Shown: positions 1 to 6,673 of the stretch, in pieces
How positions within the stretch are numbered: position 1 is the first letter of the stretch
How the letters are laid out: each line of letters starts with the position of its first letter
From: Candidatus Bathyarchaeota archaeon
Lineage (GTDB): Archaea > Thermoproteota > Bathyarchaeia > RBG-16-48-13 > GCA-020355125
Reading direction: 5' to 3'
DNA: 12,667 nt
Assembly (NCBI GenBank): GCA_030607815.1
Contig: JAUWJG010000017.1
Location: 1-12,667, forward strand
Notes under the pieces: model-generated
Told to the model about the DNA's origin: nothing
Database searches by the model: none
What the model saw: only the letters and a program-made list of their open reading frames with translations
Position numbers and translations under genes: made by a program

Positions 1-737
1 ATGTTACTAATTTTTCTGAAGTTCTTCAATTGATTTTCCATTTCTTTCACTTTTGTATCCATGTCTTCTAAATTTATCTGTAAATTATACATATTTTTGA
101 GGATTTGAACAATGTTTCTTGAAGCCCGCACATCGGGATACATACCCCTAGTTGCCCCAAGTAAACCTAAGCAATCCAAATTCATCTCTTTCCCTAAACC
201 AAGAAGAACCCCAAAAGCTCCTTTCACAGAGCCATCCTGTGCAATCTTGATCTTTTCTTTTCCGATTATTTTAATTATATTTGGATCACTGGCAACAGCA
301 TAAACGGCATCAATATTCTTACTTTTAATACCATAGCCACCCAATGCCACTATCGACTTGCACCCAAATCCTTGAATGTATTTAAGAACATGTTTGACTA
401 CATCATATTGCCCTTGCATACTTGGTTGTATATTTCCAGCTAAAAAGATCAGATCTGTTTTTCCTTTATGGGCATAAAATTCATATTTTGGGAGTTTATA
501 GGTTCCATTTAATTCAATTTTTATACCTAAACCTCCATCCGGTAAAGCTAAGTGGGTGGAATATAGGTCTGCTAATTTAATTGGTTTTAGTTGTTCAATT
601 AAAAAATCAACAGAGATCTTCCCAACGAAACCTAATCCTGGAAGACCTTGGATAAATACAGGGTTATTCAAAGATTGTTTTGATAGTTCAACAATCCAAG
701 TATTGTTTAACATTTTTAATCTACCTTTAAGTTCCAT
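1..737 (-). CDS. PAC2-family proteasome assembly chaperone (C-terminus cut by window edge)
   Basis: The minus strand is open from ATG at 737 to the left edge, giving 245 residues without a stop. Seen: a glycine-rich GLPGLGFVGK motif (about residues 31-40) and GLLGATRGMYPD (about 191-202), both in the arrangement of archaeal PAC2-family proteins, and a charged, heptad-like C-terminal stretch (about 222-243) that could be a coiled coil. Archaeal relatives such as PbaB help assemble the 20S proteasome or act as ATP-independent chaperones in the cytoplasm; assignment to PbaA versus PbaB is not possible here. The start is uncertain: ATG 737 overlaps the upstream Cys-rich gene by 11 bases, while ATG 713 (residue 9) has an AAAGGTAGAT sequence a few bases upstream and would leave a short gap. 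Close spacing suggests one operon with the Cys-rich gene. Confidence 0.88.
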   Translation of the reverse strand, partial: MELKGRLKMLNNTWIVELSKQSLNNPVFIQGLPGLGFVGKISVDFLIEQLKPIKLADLYSTHLALPDGGLGIKIELNGTYKLPKYEFYAHKGKTDLIFLAGNIQPSMQGQYDVVKHVLKYIQGFGCKSIVALGGYGIKSKNIDAVYAVASDPNIIKIIGKEKIKIAQDGSVKGAFGVLLGLGKEMNLDCLGLLGATRGMYPDVRASRNIVQILKNMYNLQINLEDMDTKVKEMENQLKNFRKISN

Positions 738-1032
738 CTATACGATTATTTCGAGGACATAGCTGTCGGGCGTCACTGCATAACATTTTAGCTTTTTTGC
801 ATTCCGCAGAGTCTTTGCCTGTTGAACAGAGTTTTGAAACGTTACTACATACTATTGATTCTTGACCGCATGTTTTAAAGTTTGTTTTTAAACATAGTGT
901 AGATATGAAAGAGCATATTTCTGAAACTTTTTGACATACTCCTTGTTTGCAAAGTGCTCTAGATGTCAAGCATAGTTGTAGAGCTACTTGACAATAGAAA
1001 GGACCTACTATTTTATCGATGTTAGTGCTCAT
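727..1032 (-). CDS. Small Cys-rich protein, four C-x6-C-x6-C helical repeats; unknown function
   Basis: This 101-residue protein is not one I recognise. Cysteines are at 14, 21, 28 / 33, 40, 47 / 55, 62, 69 / 78, 85, 92: four units, each with exactly three Cys seven residues apart. The residue before the second and third Cys of each unit is always Leu, Ile or Val, and the residue four before it (heptad position d if Cys is a) is mostly Ala, Val or Ile. That is the periodicity of amphipathic helices, so four helices joined by short loops are likely, with Cys facing the core. No signal peptide or membrane segment is visible. Inference: a metal-binding or disulfide-stapled four-helix bundle, comparable in concept to Csp copper-storage proteins, although those use mainly CxxxC spacing. 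It starts at ATG 1030-1032 and its end overlaps the PAC2-family gene, so the two are probably co-transcribed. Confidence 0.8.
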   Translation of the reverse strand: MSTNIDKIVGPFYCQVALQLCLTSRALCKQGVCQKVSEICSFISTLCLKTNFKTCGQESIVCSNVSKLCSTGKDSAECKKAKMLCSDARQLCPRNNRIDGT

Positions 1033-1119
1033 TTTACAAATCTTCTGATCTTTTTCGATTATGACGAATCATTAGAGTTATTTATATCTTGTTAATTTGA
1101 TTAAAAATAGTGATAAAAT
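1033..1119. promoter_or_regulatory. Divergent promoter region for the Cys-rich gene and the methyltransferase
   Basis: These 87 bases separate two divergent genes. An AT-rich element at about 1077-1088 reads TTTATATC on the plus strand and GATATAAATAA on the minus strand, and can serve as a TATA box. For the minus gene the start of transcription would fall near 1056, leaving a leader of roughly 24 bases. For the plus gene it would fall near 1110, just at the ribosome binding site GTGAT (1110-1114), five bases before ATG 1120. Whether one element serves both directions is inference. Confidence 0.5.
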
Positions 1120-1614
1120 ATGATTAACAGTTTAGCCCCCTTTGTACCTTCACGACATGAAGTTGTAAAAAGGATGCTTGAAGTGGCACATGTAGGTTCC
1201 GATGATGTAGTCTTTGACTTAGGTTGTGGAGATGGACGTATCCTTATAATGGCTGTGAACGACTTTGGAGCTAAGAAGGCTATTGGATATGAAATGCGAA
1301 GGGATCTATATCAACGAACTTTAAACGAAATTATTAAGCAAGATCTTACAGATAAAATTTCAGTAATCAATGGTGATCTTCTAGAAGCAGACCTCACAAA
1401 AGCAACAGTTATAACTCTGTATTTAACGACTTCGGGAAACGAACGTTTAAGACCGAAAATGGAAAAGGAAATTCAAAATAAAACACATATTGTAAGTCAT
1501 GACTTTAGAATAACTAAATGGTTTCCTTCAATAAAAGAAGAGTTTTACAGTCATTCAATTTACTTGTATGTTATGCCTGAAGCAGTTAAGAAGAAAGAAC
1601 ATAAAAAGTCGTAA
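1120..1614 (+). CDS. aKMT-like archaeal protein-lysine N-methyltransferase (class I SAM)
   Basis: This 164-residue protein has SAM motif I DLGCGDGR at 33-40, an acidic residue ending the next strand (Glu58), the N-terminal pattern FVPSRHEVVKRMLE, and the segment LTTSGNERLRPKMEKE followed by VSHDF. As I remember it, this matches the small crenarchaeal enzyme aKMT, which methylates lysines on many proteins including the chromatin protein Cren7 and has the same length (about 160 residues) with no added domain. Expected role: AdoMet-dependent mono- to trimethylation of surface lysines in the cytoplasm. ATG 1120 is supported by GTGAT at 1110-1114. The geranylgeranyl reductase gene follows after 74 bases on the same strand. 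An unrelated small-molecule methyltransferase is the alternative; the absence of a substrate-specific domain makes it less likely. Confidence 0.82.
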   Translation: MINSLAPFVPSRHEVVKRMLEVAHVGSDDVVFDLGCGDGRILIMAVNDFGAKKAIGYEMRRDLYQRTLNEIIKQDLTDKISVINGDLLEADLTKATVITLYLTTSGNERLRPKMEKEIQNKTHIVSHDFRITKWFPSIKEEFYSHSIYLYVMPEAVKKKEHKKS

Positions 1615-1688
1615 TTCAGTTATGAATAGTAAAATAAATACTAAAAAAATAAAAGTGATAATTTACTCTTAAAATTGAGTTCTTTATA

Positions 1689-2918
1689 ATGGATTATGAG
1701 GTTATAATAATCGGTGCAGGTCCAGTCGGTTCTACAGTAGCTGAAATGATTGGAAGAGAAGGACATAAGGTTTTAATTCTTGAAGAACATTCGGAGATAG
1801 GATCACCAATACATTGCACAGGAAAATTATCAGTGAATGCTTTCAAAGAACTAAAATTAGAAGCGAAAGGTATTATAAATGAAGTTAAAGGTGCTAACTT
1901 TTATTCACCTAATGGGCAATCATTTCAAGTAGAAAGAGATGATACGCAAGCATATATTTTAGATAGAAAGATTTTTGATAAAAAACTTGCAGAGAATGCA
2001 GTTAAAGTAGGAGTAAAGATTCTTACAGAAGCCCGAGCAATGAAATTTATTGTTACTAAAGAAGGAGTAAATGTAATTTTTATGCATAAGGGTGATATTA
2101 AAAAGTTAAAAGGTAGAATAATTGTAGGAGCAGATGGTGTAAATTCTATTGTAGCGCGGCGAGGAGGGCTATATTCAAAAAATTCTTCAGAATTAAGAAT
2201 AGGTGTCCAAAAAGAAGTTTTTGGTATCAAGAATATCCAAAGCAGAATTGTAGAATTATTTTTTGGGAGAAAGTATGCACCTGGATTTTTCGCGTGGATT
2301 GTTCCAATAGGTAATGGAAATGCAAGAGTTGGTTTAGCGGTAAGACCACATTTAGGAAAAAACCCAAAAAAATACCTTGATGATTTCATTATGACTCACC
2401 CAGTTATTAAAGAAAAATTTGAAGGTTGTTCTTTCAATAGGGCTAATGCACATATAATCCCAACAGGAGGAACACTACACCAAACAGTTTCCGAAGGTAT
2501 AATAATAGTTGGTGATGCTGCGGGACAAATAAAATCCACAACGGGAGGAGGAATTTATTACGGAATGCTCTGCGCTAAGATAGCAGGAAAGACTATATCA
2601 AAAAGCTTGGAAGCATCTAGAAAAGGTGTACTAAGCAGGAACTCTTTGTTAGAATACCAAAGATTATGGAAAGCTAGACTAAATAAAGAGATTAAAATTA
2701 GCTCAAAATTGAGAGCTTTTTTAACATCACTAACTGATGGGGAGATTAATTATCTTTTTAAAATAATCATTGCAAATCCACGCATATTTGAAGAGATAGT
2801 TGCTAAAGGCGACATGGATTGGCAATCTAAAATCGCAACAAAAGTATTAAACACACTTTTGAAGACATTGATAAAGAGGCCAATGATACTTTATAAAATG
2901 GGAAAAAATTTACGATAA
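1689..2918 (+). CDS. Geranylgeranyl reductase family FAD-dependent oxidoreductase
   Basis: This 409-residue flavoprotein has the dinucleotide-binding motif GAGPVG (residues 9-14), the PIHCTGKLS segment after it (40-48), a GADGVNS motif (147-153), the substrate-side segment PGFFAWIVPIGNG (198-210) and the second FAD motif GDAAGQIKSTTGGG (275-288). This order is that of the digeranylgeranylglycerophospholipid reductase family, which saturates the isoprenoid chains of archaeal membrane lipids; some members act on geranylgeranyl diphosphate or other prenyl substrates, so the exact substrate is not fixed by sequence. Length is normal for the family (about 390-450). No strong ribosome binding site precedes ATG 1689. 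It lies downstream of the aKMT-like gene and convergent to a PadR regulator. Confidence 0.88.
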   Translation: MDYEVIIIGAGPVGSTVAEMIGREGHKVLILEEHSEIGSPIHCTGKLSVNAFKELKLEAKGIINEVKGANFYSPNGQSFQVERDDTQAYILDRKIFDKKLAENAVKVGVKILTEARAMKFIVTKEGVNVIFMHKGDIKKLKGRIIVGADGVNSIVARRGGLYSKNSSELRIGVQKEVFGIKNIQSRIVELFFGRKYAPGFFAWIVPIGNGNARVGLAVRPHLGKNPKKYLDDFIMTHPVIKEKFEGCSFNRANAHIIPTGGTLHQTVSEGIIIVGDAAGQIKSTTGGGIYYGMLCAKIAGKTISKSLEASRKGVLSRNSLLEYQRLWKARLNKEIKISSKLRAFLTSLTDGEINYLFKIIIANPRIFEEIVAKGDMDWQSKIATKVLNTLLKTLIKRPMILYKMGKNLR

Positions 2919-2946
2919 TAATTACTAGTTAAAGTTTTAGTTTAGA

Positions 2947-2979
2947 GGAAAATAAAAACGAATAAAAAGAAAAATATTG
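2947..2979 (-). terminator. T-rich termination region after the minus-strand PadR gene
   Basis: Read on the minus strand, these bases hold several T runs (TTTTT, TTTTT, TTTTT, TTTT) separated by one to four other bases, about 60 bases beyond the stop of the PadR gene. Runs of T in the non-template strand are the main signal for intrinsic termination by archaeal RNA polymerase. There is no clear hairpin. The rest of the gap 2919-3037 shows nothing else I can name. Confidence 0.45.
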
Positions 2980-3037
2980 ACAGAACTAGAGCATTTTCAG
3001 ATTAAAGAGTTGGAAAAAGATCCATATTCTTTGTTTT

Positions 3038-3379
3038 TCACTTCATTCCATCACTTGATATTAGACCTAAAATTATGTTCGTAATAGGTAACTTGAAGTG
3101 ACTCTTAACCGCGACGAGAAGTTTTCTCCCTTTGTGGGTTACTTCATAATTCTTTATTTTACGTTTACCCCGAACCATCCAAGTTCCAACGATATAGCCT
3201 TTCTCCTCTAATGTATGTAAAAAAGGATATATCACAGCAGGTTTGAGCCTCTTTCCAGTAATTTGTTTAAATTCTTTTATGAGGTTATAACCATGCATTG
3301 GTTTATGACAGATAAGCCAAAGAATCAAAGGTTTACTGAAACCTCGTATGAATGCTTCAACCATTTTTTTTTCATTCAT
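3038..3379 (-). CDS. PadR-family winged-helix transcriptional regulator
   Basis: This 113-residue protein has the PadR winged-helix layout: recognition segment HGYNLIKEFKQITGKRLKP, then VIYPFLHTLEEKGYI leading into the wing with GKRKIKNYEVTHKGRKLL. PadR proteins are cytoplasmic DNA-binding repressors, usually dimers, that respond to small ligands. The effector is not readable. It has only a short C-terminal tail after the wing, so it belongs to the small PadR type. Starts are ATG 3379 or the in-frame ATG 3364; the second would align its N-terminus with that of the divergent neighbour, with which it shares most of its motif positions. The two are paralogs, divergently arranged. Confidence 0.85.
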   Translation of the reverse strand: MNEKKMVEAFIRGFSKPLILWLICHKPMHGYNLIKEFKQITGKRLKPAVIYPFLHTLEEKGYIVGTWMVRGKRKIKNYEVTHKGRKLLVAVKSHFKLPITNIILGLISSDGMK

Positions 3380-3465
3380 AATTAAGTTACTATCCTAACC
3401 GCTAATAGGTATTGTATTTTAATATAATAAAAGAGTTATATAAAGATGATTTACTTAAAATAAAA
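3380..3465. promoter_or_regulatory. Back-to-back promoters of the two PadR genes
   Basis: Plus direction: TTATATAAA at 3436-3444 with a purine-rich AAAAGAG before it; the expected transcription start, about 26 bases beyond the centre, falls on or next to ATG 3466, so the mRNA may be leaderless. Minus direction: TTATATTAAAA from about 3427 down to 3417, giving a start near 3396 and a leader of about 17 bases. The two TATA boxes sit about 10 bases apart, so one bound PadR dimer could block both promoters. A weak inverted pair CCTA/TAGG flanks about 3394-3409; I do not claim it as an operator. Confidence 0.5.
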
Positions 3466-3819
3466 ATGATGAAAATGAGTGAGATGGAAGAAGAATTAGT
3501 TAGAGGAGTAATACGAAATCTTAGTCGACTCATAATTTTATGGATTTTAAGACAGGAACCACGCTCAGGCTATAATGTGCTTAAAGAGATGCAGAGGCTA
3601 ACAGAACAGAAATTCCACCCAGGCATAGTCTATCCTCTTCTTTATGAATTAGAAGATGAAACATTTATTTCAGGGGAATGGGTTCGGAAAAATAAGCGAC
3701 GGATAAAAAGATACACTATAACGGAAAAAGGAAAAGAATTATTGAACCGTTTACATAGACTCTTCGAGTTTCCAATGAAAGAGATCTTGCATGATTTCCT
3801 AAGCAATAAAAATTCATGA
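3466..3819 (+). CDS. PadR-family winged-helix transcriptional regulator
   Basis: This PadR-type regulator parallels the minus-strand neighbour: SGYNVLKEMQRLTEQKFHP, then VYPLLYELEDETFISGEW and the basic wing KNKRRIKRYTITEKGKELL. I chose ATG 3466 (117 residues), because a TATA box at 3436-3444 places transcription start at this codon. The frame is open back to TTG 3412, but that codon lies upstream of the TATA box and would add residues not seen in the paralog. Further in-frame ATGs at 3469, 3475 and 3484 are also possible; the last aligns best with the neighbour's inner start. Target genes are unknown; autoregulation of the divergent pair and control of the nearby lipid reductase are the natural guesses. 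Confidence 0.85.
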   Translation: MMKMSEMEEELVRGVIRNLSRLIILWILRQEPRSGYNVLKEMQRLTEQKFHPGIVYPLLYELEDETFISGEWVRKNKRRIKRYTITEKGKELLNRLHRLFEFPMKEILHDFLSNKNS

Positions 3820-3830
3820 ACGTTGAATTC

Positions 3831-3882
3831 ATTTAATTAATAAATGTATGAATTATCCCATAAGATTACGATGCTTGTGATC
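3831..3882 (+). promoter_or_regulatory. trmJ promoter and ribosome binding site
   Basis: A TATA-like TTTAATTAATAAA lies at about 3831-3843. GTGATC at 3877-3882 matches the expected archaeal 16S rRNA 3' end and stands four bases before TTG 3887, which decides for this unusual start codon. An ATG at 3871 is in another frame and would skip the conserved N-terminus. Confidence 0.6.
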
Positions 3883-3886
3883 TTTA

Positions 3887-4597
3887 TTGAATATACGGAT
3901 TATATTAGTAGAACCTGAACATGAAGGAAACATTGGATCTATAGCTAGACTTATGATGAATTTTGGGTTTAGCGAACTTTTTATTGTTAAACCAAAGGTT
4001 AAACTAAGAGATGAAACGAGGGCGTACGCATCTCATGCACAAGAAATCATAACTGAAGCTGTCATTGTTAATGATATTAATACTGCTTTAACCGGAGTAA
4101 ATTATATAATTGGAACGACTTCCATATCCGCAAAAAAACCTGGAAATCTCCTAAGAACCGCTATTACACCTGAAGAATTAGCAAAAATATTATTTTTTAT
4201 TAAAGGAAAAGTGGCGTTACTTTTTGGGAGAGAGAGTAAAGGTCTTTCAAATAAGGAACTATCCAAATGTGACATTGTTGTCAGTATTCCGTCCAACCCA
4301 AAATATAGAACCCTTAATATTGCCTCAGCCTCAGCCCTAATCTTCTATGAGTTATGGAAGAGTAAAAATACAAAACAAAGAGGGTATGTTGAAGAATCGA
4401 ACCCACAAAATAGGGAGAGGTTAGCAGAGCTTTTTGATAAAATCTTGGAAATAAACAGTTTACCGACACATAAAAAAAGGTTAACTAGTAAAGCTTTTAA
4501 AAATATTATTGCTAGAGCTTTTATATCAAAGAGAGAAGCAACATTAATCATCGGTGCATTAAGACAGACTATCCAAAAGCTATCATCAAGTTCTTAG
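3887..4597 (+). CDS. trmJ: TrmJ-type SPOUT tRNA (ribose-2'-O)-methyltransferase
   Basis: This 236-residue protein is a SPOUT methyltransferase. Motif 1 is EPEHEGNIGSIARLMMNFGF (9-28), with the Asn and the Arg expected at the active site; motif 2 is LLFGRESKGLSNKEL (111-125); motif 3 is IPSNPKYRTLNIASASA (134-150), which forms the trefoil knot and binds AdoMet. The C-terminal helical part (about 170-236) matches the extension seen in TrmJ. Bacterial and Sulfolobus TrmJ methylate the ribose of nucleotide 32 in tRNA anticodon loops; that is the likely job here, in the cytoplasm as a dimer. Translation starts at TTG, supported by GTGATC just upstream. It is convergent to the ksgA cluster. Confidence 0.88.
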   Translation: MNIRIILVEPEHEGNIGSIARLMMNFGFSELFIVKPKVKLRDETRAYASHAQEIITEAVIVNDINTALTGVNYIIGTTSISAKKPGNLLRTAITPEELAKILFFIKGKVALLFGRESKGLSNKELSKCDIVVSIPSNPKYRTLNIASASALIFYELWKSKNTKQRGYVEESNPQNRERLAELFDKILEINSLPTHKKRLTSKAFKNIIARAFISKREATLIIGALRQTIQKLSSSS

Positions 4598-4603
4598 TTT
4601 TTT
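4598..4603 (+). terminator. T6 tract directly after trmJ
   Basis: Six T follow the TAG stop of trmJ immediately, with another TTTT about a dozen bases on. This is a plausible archaeal T-tract terminator without a hairpin. The 195-base convergent gap to 4792 contains nothing else I can identify apart from the terminator of the opposite strand. Confidence 0.45.
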
Positions 4604-4723
4604 AATAAATATTGTTTTAGTTCAAACAGGAAGAATCTATATTTCAAACGAAAATATAGTGATAATAAACTTGATATTAAAGCAAATTCAGCATTCAAGT
4701 TTTAATATTGAAAACATTTTTAT

Positions 4724-4737
4724 GAAAAGAAAAAAAA
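4724..4737 (-). terminator. T-tract terminator of the ksgA cluster
   Basis: On the minus strand, about 55 bases after the ksgA stop, there is a run of eight T (4730-4737) followed by C and TTTT. This is the strongest T tract beyond the cluster and the likely end of its transcript. Confidence 0.55.
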
Positions 4738-4792
4738 GTAGACTAAATGAAATGTTGAATTGGAGAGTTTTTAAGTGAATTTAGAATTAATG

Positions 4793-5644
4793 TCATTCAG
4801 CCACTGTGTTTTTTGTCTCTTTAAAGATACTGTAAAGCTTATATGAGATTATTCCGAACTCTTCAGGGGTTAAATCATACACTTTTGAGTCAAGGTAGGG
4901 AAATTCCTTAATTAATTTTTTTATCGCATCATTTGTAATTTTGAATTCATTTCGAATAAAAAACTTTATTGCATTTTGTAACTTTTTATTCCTATTAGTA
5001 AAAAAACGTCTCACCATTTTAAAAAAGAAACGTTTATCGCCTACATTAAAAAGTGGTTTTTGAGGTTTTACCAAAATAATAGTAGAATCGACATTTGGAT
5101 GAGGATAAAAGGACTCTCTAGATACATTCTCTAACTTTTTTATAGATGCACTGTAGGAAGCAATAACCGATAAACTTCCATAGGTTTTATTTCCCTTCTG
5201 TGCAATTAATTTTTGCACAAATTCTTTTTGCAGAGTCAGAACAGCACATTGAAAGTTTAATCTAAAGAGACGTAAAATTAAAGGTGATGATATTGAATAA
5301 GGTGGATTAGAAACTATTTTAGTAAAGTTAGGGAGATGAATATTAAGGAAATTACCTTGAATTATTCTTATGTTTTCTTTATCTCGAAGAATTTCCTTTA
5401 TTGCTTTTACAAGTTTAGGGTCAAGTTCAATAGTGATAACGTCTTTAGCAACATCAGTTAATAAACGAGTTAAAAACCCAAATCCAGCTCCAATCTCAAG
5501 AACAACATCCTTCTCTGTTACGCTAGAATAAGTAACCATTCTCCTTAACAAGAAAGGATCAATACAGAAACATTGCCCAATAGATATTCTAGGTTTAATA
5601 TGATATTTAGCAATGAGGAACTGTAAATCATCCAAAAGAGTCAT
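4793..5644 (-). CDS. ksgA: KsgA/Dim1 16S rRNA dimethyladenosine transferase
   Basis: The product (283 residues from ATG 5644) dimethylates two adjacent adenosines in the 3'-terminal hairpin of 16S rRNA during small-subunit maturation. Numbered from the longer GTG start, it shows GQCFCID (27-33, the family's GQxFLxD), SAM motif I EIGAGFG (54-60), the acidic strand end ELDP (77-80) and the catalytic NPPY (117-120), then a helical C-terminal domain from about residue 185. The frame opens at GTG 5656, but that GTG belongs to GTGAT, a ribosome binding site about nine bases before ATG 5644, so I prefer the ATG. It follows the DUF655 gene after about 15 bases, in the common archaeal order rpoF-DUF655-ksgA. 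Confidence 0.93.
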   Translation of the reverse strand: MTLLDDLQFLIAKYHIKPRISIGQCFCIDPFLLRRMVTYSSVTEKDVVLEIGAGFGFLTRLLTDVAKDVITIELDPKLVKAIKEILRDKENIRIIQGNFLNIHLPNFTKIVSNPPYSISSPLILRLFRLNFQCAVLTLQKEFVQKLIAQKGNKTYGSLSVIASYSASIKKLENVSRESFYPHPNVDSTIILVKPQKPLFNVGDKRFFFKMVRRFFTNRNKKLQNAIKFFIRNEFKITNDAIKKLIKEFPYLDSKVYDLTPEEFGIISYKLYSIFKETKNTVAE

Positions 5645-5659
5645 TACAAGTATCACAAA

Positions 5660-6238
5660 TTAAGGTGGACGAACGAAAAGTCTATATTTCGAAAATTGTG
5701 ATAGCTCTTCTAAAATCCGTTTAACAATAAGTTTAGCAGGATCAGGAACCTCTGTTCTCTCTTTAACATCTTGGAAACTACTAAATAATCTTTTTTCTCT
5801 AGTATCAAGAATGGTTCGTGTATACTTTTTCCCAATACCAGGAATAAGTTCAAGAGAATGCATTCGAGGAGTCAAAGCCCGAGCTATATTGAAAAAATTT
5901 AGAAATTTCTTCTCGTCATTCATCACAATTTTTTCGACAACAATCGGTAATTCACTTTTAGCAGCAGAAGTTAAATCATCGTACTCGATCCGTCCTATTA
6001 TGTGACTGACCTTTTTCCTAAATTGTTCTTTCCCCACATAAACTCTGTCAAGGAGAGAAAGAGTGAATCCAGTTCTCGGTATTGCGTCTAATAAGGTGAA
6101 ATAACTTTTTCCAAGAAGTTGAATCAATGGTTCAGCTCTAAAGCTTCCTCTCATCGGCCCAATTTTACCTCGAGGAAGATAGTCTAACACAAATGCATAG
6201 GTTTCAAATTTTTTTAACCGAATTTCATCCCAACTCAT
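5660..6238 (-). CDS. DUF655 family protein, probable nucleic-acid-binding (HhH)
   Basis: DUF655 proteins are conserved in archaea next to rpoF and ksgA and are predicted RNA-binding proteins; the biochemical role is not established to my knowledge. Here the product has 192 residues. The N-terminal part YAFVLDYLPRG... followed by GRIEYDDL looks like the family's OB-like beta domain, and LELIPGIGKKYTRTILDTR (about 131-149) is a helix-hairpin-helix of the kind that grips nucleic acid backbones. The start is ATG 6238, with GAGG at 6246-6249 seven bases upstream; the TTG two codons earlier is in frame but less likely. The gene has its own possible promoter behind a hairpin, so it can be expressed separately from rpoF. 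Confidence 0.88.
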   Translation of the reverse strand: MSWDEIRLKKFETYAFVLDYLPRGKIGPMRGSFRAEPLIQLLGKSYFTLLDAIPRTGFTLSLLDRVYVGKEQFRKKVSHIIGRIEYDDLTSAAKSELPIVVEKIVMNDEKKFLNFFNIARALTPRMHSLELIPGIGKKYTRTILDTREKRLFSSFQDVKERTEVPDPAKLIVKRILEELSQFSKYRLFVRPP

Positions 6239-6268
6239 AAACAAACCTCTAAGAAATACTTCTAGTTT

Positions 6269-6310
6269 TTTAATAAAAAATATGCATAGACCTTAAATTA
6301 TTAAAGGTCT
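6269..6310 (-). terminator. Hairpin plus T6 between rpoF and the DUF655 gene, merging into a TATA-like element
   Basis: An inverted repeat has arms AGACCTT (6288-6294) and AAGGTCT (6304-6310) with a 9-base loop, part of which can pair further (TTAA with TTAA, one bulged A). On the minus strand the hairpin is followed within about 8 bases by TTTTTT, the form of an intrinsic terminator or attenuator. The T run then continues into TTTATTAAA (about 6277-6269), about 30 bases before the DUF655 start, so the same stretch may be the TATA box of a new promoter. Confidence 0.5.
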
Positions 6311-6336
6311 TTCCTGCTAAAGAAGGTTTATCTATA

Positions 6337-6654
6337 TTAAGCAAATAATTTTAGCATTTCTTCCAATTGTGAAGTTAAAATGAGCCTTTTCCTGCCACCT
6401 AAAAAAAACATTCGTAGTTCTTCAAGACTTGAAGGCATACAGTTAACAACAGAAATAGCGTCTCCTTTCTCAATCTCAAACTTTTGAGTGAGTTTATCCA
6501 CAAGTTCTCGAGCCATAGTCGGATCAATTTTAGAAAATTTCTTAACGTACTCCTTAATTCTAAGTTGGTACAAGTTTAAATCTTTAACATTTTCAAGTAT
6601 TTCCTTTGCTTCGGAGATAGTTATTTTTTTCTTGTTGACTATTGTTTGAGACAT
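6337..6654 (-). CDS. rpoF: DNA-directed RNA polymerase subunit Rpo4 (RpoF)
   Basis: This 105-residue protein is the archaeal counterpart of eukaryotic Rpb4. It pairs with Rpo7/RpoE to form the stalk of RNA polymerase, which helps open complex formation, RNA binding and termination. The pattern fits: TISEAKEILENV near the N-terminus, then helical KIDPTMARELVDKLTQKF, VVNCMPSSLEELRMFF and a short C-terminal helix. The length is typical (about 105-120). ATG 6654 is supported by GTGAT four bases upstream. It follows rpl21e after 19 bases in the standard archaeal order. Confidence 0.93.
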   Translation of the reverse strand: MSQTIVNKKKITISEAKEILENVKDLNLYQLRIKEYVKKFSKIDPTMARELVDKLTQKFEIEKGDAISVVNCMPSSLEELRMFFLGGRKRLILTSQLEEMLKLFA

Positions 6655-6673
6655 TTTATCACATCAAGCATTT

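Noticed and set aside
112..762. Plus-strand ORFs at 112-303 and 556-762
   Set aside because: Antisense to the PAC2-family gene, whose glycine and MYPD motifs fix the minus strand as coding.
1925..2389. 154-codon minus-strand ORF opposite the geranylgeranyl reductase
   Set aside because: It lies wholly within a gene with clear family motifs on the plus strand and shows no family pattern of its own; it is an antisense shadow.
3466..3480. ATGATGA at a PadR start as box C of a second C/D sRNA
   Set aside because: No CTGA box or guide spacing follows; it is the start codons of the regulator.
5546..5578. KsgA motif GQCFCID instead of bacterial GQNFLID looked like a lost residue
   Set aside because: As I recall, archaeal Dim1 proteins such as that of Methanocaldococcus have GQCFLID, so the first Cys is normal; only the second Cys is a mild change.
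5654..5656. GTG as start of ksgA
   Set aside because: It is part of GTGAT, which fits better as the ribosome binding site for ATG 5644.
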